Part shown: positions 62,389-64,000 of the stretch, piece by piece
Position numbering within the stretch: position 1 is the stretch's first letter
How the letters are laid out: every line of letters starts with the position of its first letter
Source: Mangifera indica
Lineage: Eukaryota > Streptophyta > Magnoliopsida > Sapindales > Anacardiaceae
Assembly (NCBI RefSeq): GCF_011075055.1
Contig: NC_058146.1
Span: forward strand, 248,001 to 312,000
Reading direction: 5' to 3'
DNA length: 64,000 nt
Position numbers and translations under genes: made by a program
The notes under the pieces: model-generated
Seen by the model: only the letters and a program-made list of their open reading frames with translations
Databases searched by the model: none
Told to the model about the DNA's origin: nothing

Positions 62389-63446
62389 TTTGGTGAAACT
62401 AAACAAAAGTTTCCTCTTGAAAAATATTATAAAATATTATAATTATAGAAATTAAAAGAATTAAAAAGTCATAGGTGGAATTGTTCCTTCCTCTCCTCTT
62501 GACACCACCACCTTTGTGTGACTATGTCCTTTCTTTATTACTATGTTTTTAACCTTATCCACAATTGTTATCGTTCTCACTTTTAATTCCATTTAAATTT
62601 TTTAAATCTTGCTGAAATTTATAACTTCTCACCAAAATTGTATTTATATTTAATGTATTAGTATTTCCCATTAGATTAGATTTGTGGTATCTAGTATACT
62701 ACAAATAAAATACATAATTATACAGAGTGAAAAGGACAACAATTGGTATTCTCATATAATTACTTACACATCACAAAATTCTTTTAAAAGATTATTAATA
62801 ATATTATAATAGACATAGAGTTTCGTTCGATAAATCAAACATGGGAATTCATTTTACTTATATTTATAAAAAGAAGTTAGTAGGTGAAATATTATTCTCA
62901 TTTTATTTAATTATTGGATTATTGTGTTGTTTAATCATGTTAGAATTTCATATCCATTATTACAACATCTATTTGCAAAAATAAATAGAAATTGTACATG
63001 AGGTTATATAAAATGAAATTCTAACATTTTCGATATAATAATTATAATAATTATAGATTTAATTATTATATTTAAAATTTATCTATCTAATAAAATTGAA
63101 CACATTTTTCAATTATTAAAAAAAAAATTATAGAGTAAGATAACCCTAATCTTGATTTTTTTATCACAATCAATTTCAAAAATAAAGACTCAAATATGCT
63201 CAGAAAATATTTTTTATATTTTCCTCCATCAGTAAAATATTTATGTATATATATATGGAAATAACCCTAATCTGAATTTTCGGCAACGTTGAATTTCAGA
63301 AATGATCATAAAACATTCGTAGGTAATCTTCGATAACCAGTAGACGGCTTCGGAAATCTAACAACTTAACAATTTCTAATTTATTGAAATAGTTTTCCAA
63401 TTGCATAATTTGTCCATCACATCCTGGCATTCCACTGGTCTAGACT

Positions 63447-63530
63447 CTAGAGTGGATAAAAATGGCTCCACCTTTCGAACATCTCATAACTTTCCCTGCC
63501 CTTCCATTCAGTAGGAGAATGACCTGATCC
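63447..63530 (-). CDS. Last exon of a third SCPL copy (partial or isolated)
   Basis: On the minus strand an acceptor (GAACAG) is followed by 84 nt encoding GSGHSPTEWKGRESYEMFER, then WSHFYPL and TAG. This is the same length and sequence type as the last exon of both complete SCPL genes, including the catalytic His motif GSGHSP. Unlike them it has Ser instead of Ile in the RWIHFYPL tail. In the other two copies the preceding exon lies 97 to 167 bp away. Here none is visible up to 64000, where dispersed repeat sequence intervenes, so it is either a gene with a longer last intron or a remnant. Confidence 0.85.
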   Translation of the reverse strand, partial: GSGHSPTEWKGRESYEMFERWSHFYPL

Positions 63531-64000
63531 CTGTTCAAAACAATTATCATAGTATTAGAGGACTGGTGGAAGGACACGGCCAAGGAGGCCGGTTGACGCC
63601 TTTCTGTCTTTTGAACCAAAACTATCAATAAAACCCTTATATTGTACATTAATTTCTAGATTTCCTTATTTCTACTGAATTCCCTTATATTTTAATTATG
63701 TTAATGGACACCCTAAGTTTTATTAGGGGTGGACTCGAACTGAACCAACTCAATTTAAATTAATATTCGATTTGATTCAAATATAATTTATATTGAAGTT
63801 TCAATCCAATAACTCAATTCAAGTTCGATTTAAATTCTCTTTTGATGATATTATTTATTCAATCAATAGTATTATTTATTCTATTGACAAACTTTCAACG
63901 ATATTTATAATAAACCCAAATTCGATTTGAATTTTTTATAATGGATTCAAACCAAACTAAACTCAAATCGAATTCAGTCCTAAGTTTTATTTGTAGCTTC
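63531..64000. other. Right edge, no SCPL exon found
   Basis: AT-rich spacer, then from about 63720 a copy of the dispersed AACTCAAATTCGA-type repeat running to the window end. Confidence 0.5.

Larger units (their letters stand above)
59898..63446. other. Spacer upstream of the minus-strand SCPL gene
   Basis: About 3.5 kb dominated by the fold-back elements and the tandem duplication listed separately. The remainder (62400-63420) is AT-rich with no gene seen. Confidence 0.6.

Noticed and set aside
1..64000. CRISPR arrays, bacterial-type operons, tRNA or rRNA genes
   Set aside because: None seen. The window is plant nuclear DNA with spliced genes, and the tRNA-Met match is only the primer site of the TRIM elements.

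Overview
This window looks like nuclear DNA of a eudicot plant. It is AT-rich, has multi-exon genes with GT-AG introns, and every recognised gene is a plant family (CAMTA, plant-type PP2C, OM64, metacaspase, MBD8-like, SCPL acyltransferase-like). It also carries plant TRIM, Mutator-like and Ty1/copia remnants. I cannot name the species. Exon boundaries were read by eye from splice signals, reading phase and family conservation.

Layout, left to right. 1-8876 (+): a CAMTA2/3-type calmodulin-binding transcription activator, 5' end outside the window. 12080-15692 (+): a small PP2C phosphatase. 17991-28845 (+): OM64, the mitochondrial outer-membrane amidase-like/TPR chaperone receptor, with two TRIM retroelements in one intron. 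29930-32187 (+): an alpha/beta hydrolase. 32478-35304 (-): a type I metacaspase, convergent with the hydrolase. 38641-44581 (-): an MBD8-like protein with C2H2 zinc fingers. 47052-51838 (+) and 54545-59835 (-): two paralogous serine carboxypeptidase-like genes facing each other. 63447-63530 (-): the last exon of a third SCPL copy. Spaces between genes hold AT-rich dispersed repeats, MITE-like hairpins, a decayed copia pol fragment, TRIM/LTR relics and fold-back Mutator-like elements.

The genes do not form one pathway. CAMTA, PP2C and metacaspase all belong to families linked to calcium, stress or cell-death signalling, but nothing here ties them together beyond position. The SCPL cluster is the only locally duplicated family.

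The most notable observations are these. Three otherwise well-conserved genes (CAMTA, PP2C, OM64) each carry a single-base deletion in a short homopolymer, which suggests consensus errors or real lesions. The PP2C gene has a triplicated 3' splice site that could add 29 residues in frame. OM64 has Cys at the amidase nucleophile position. Two TRIMs with exact 5-bp target duplications lie 236 bp apart. A near-perfect 715-bp Mutator-like palindrome has a 9-bp target duplication, and related elements sit in intron 2 of both SCPL paralogues. I found no convincing new multi-gene system.
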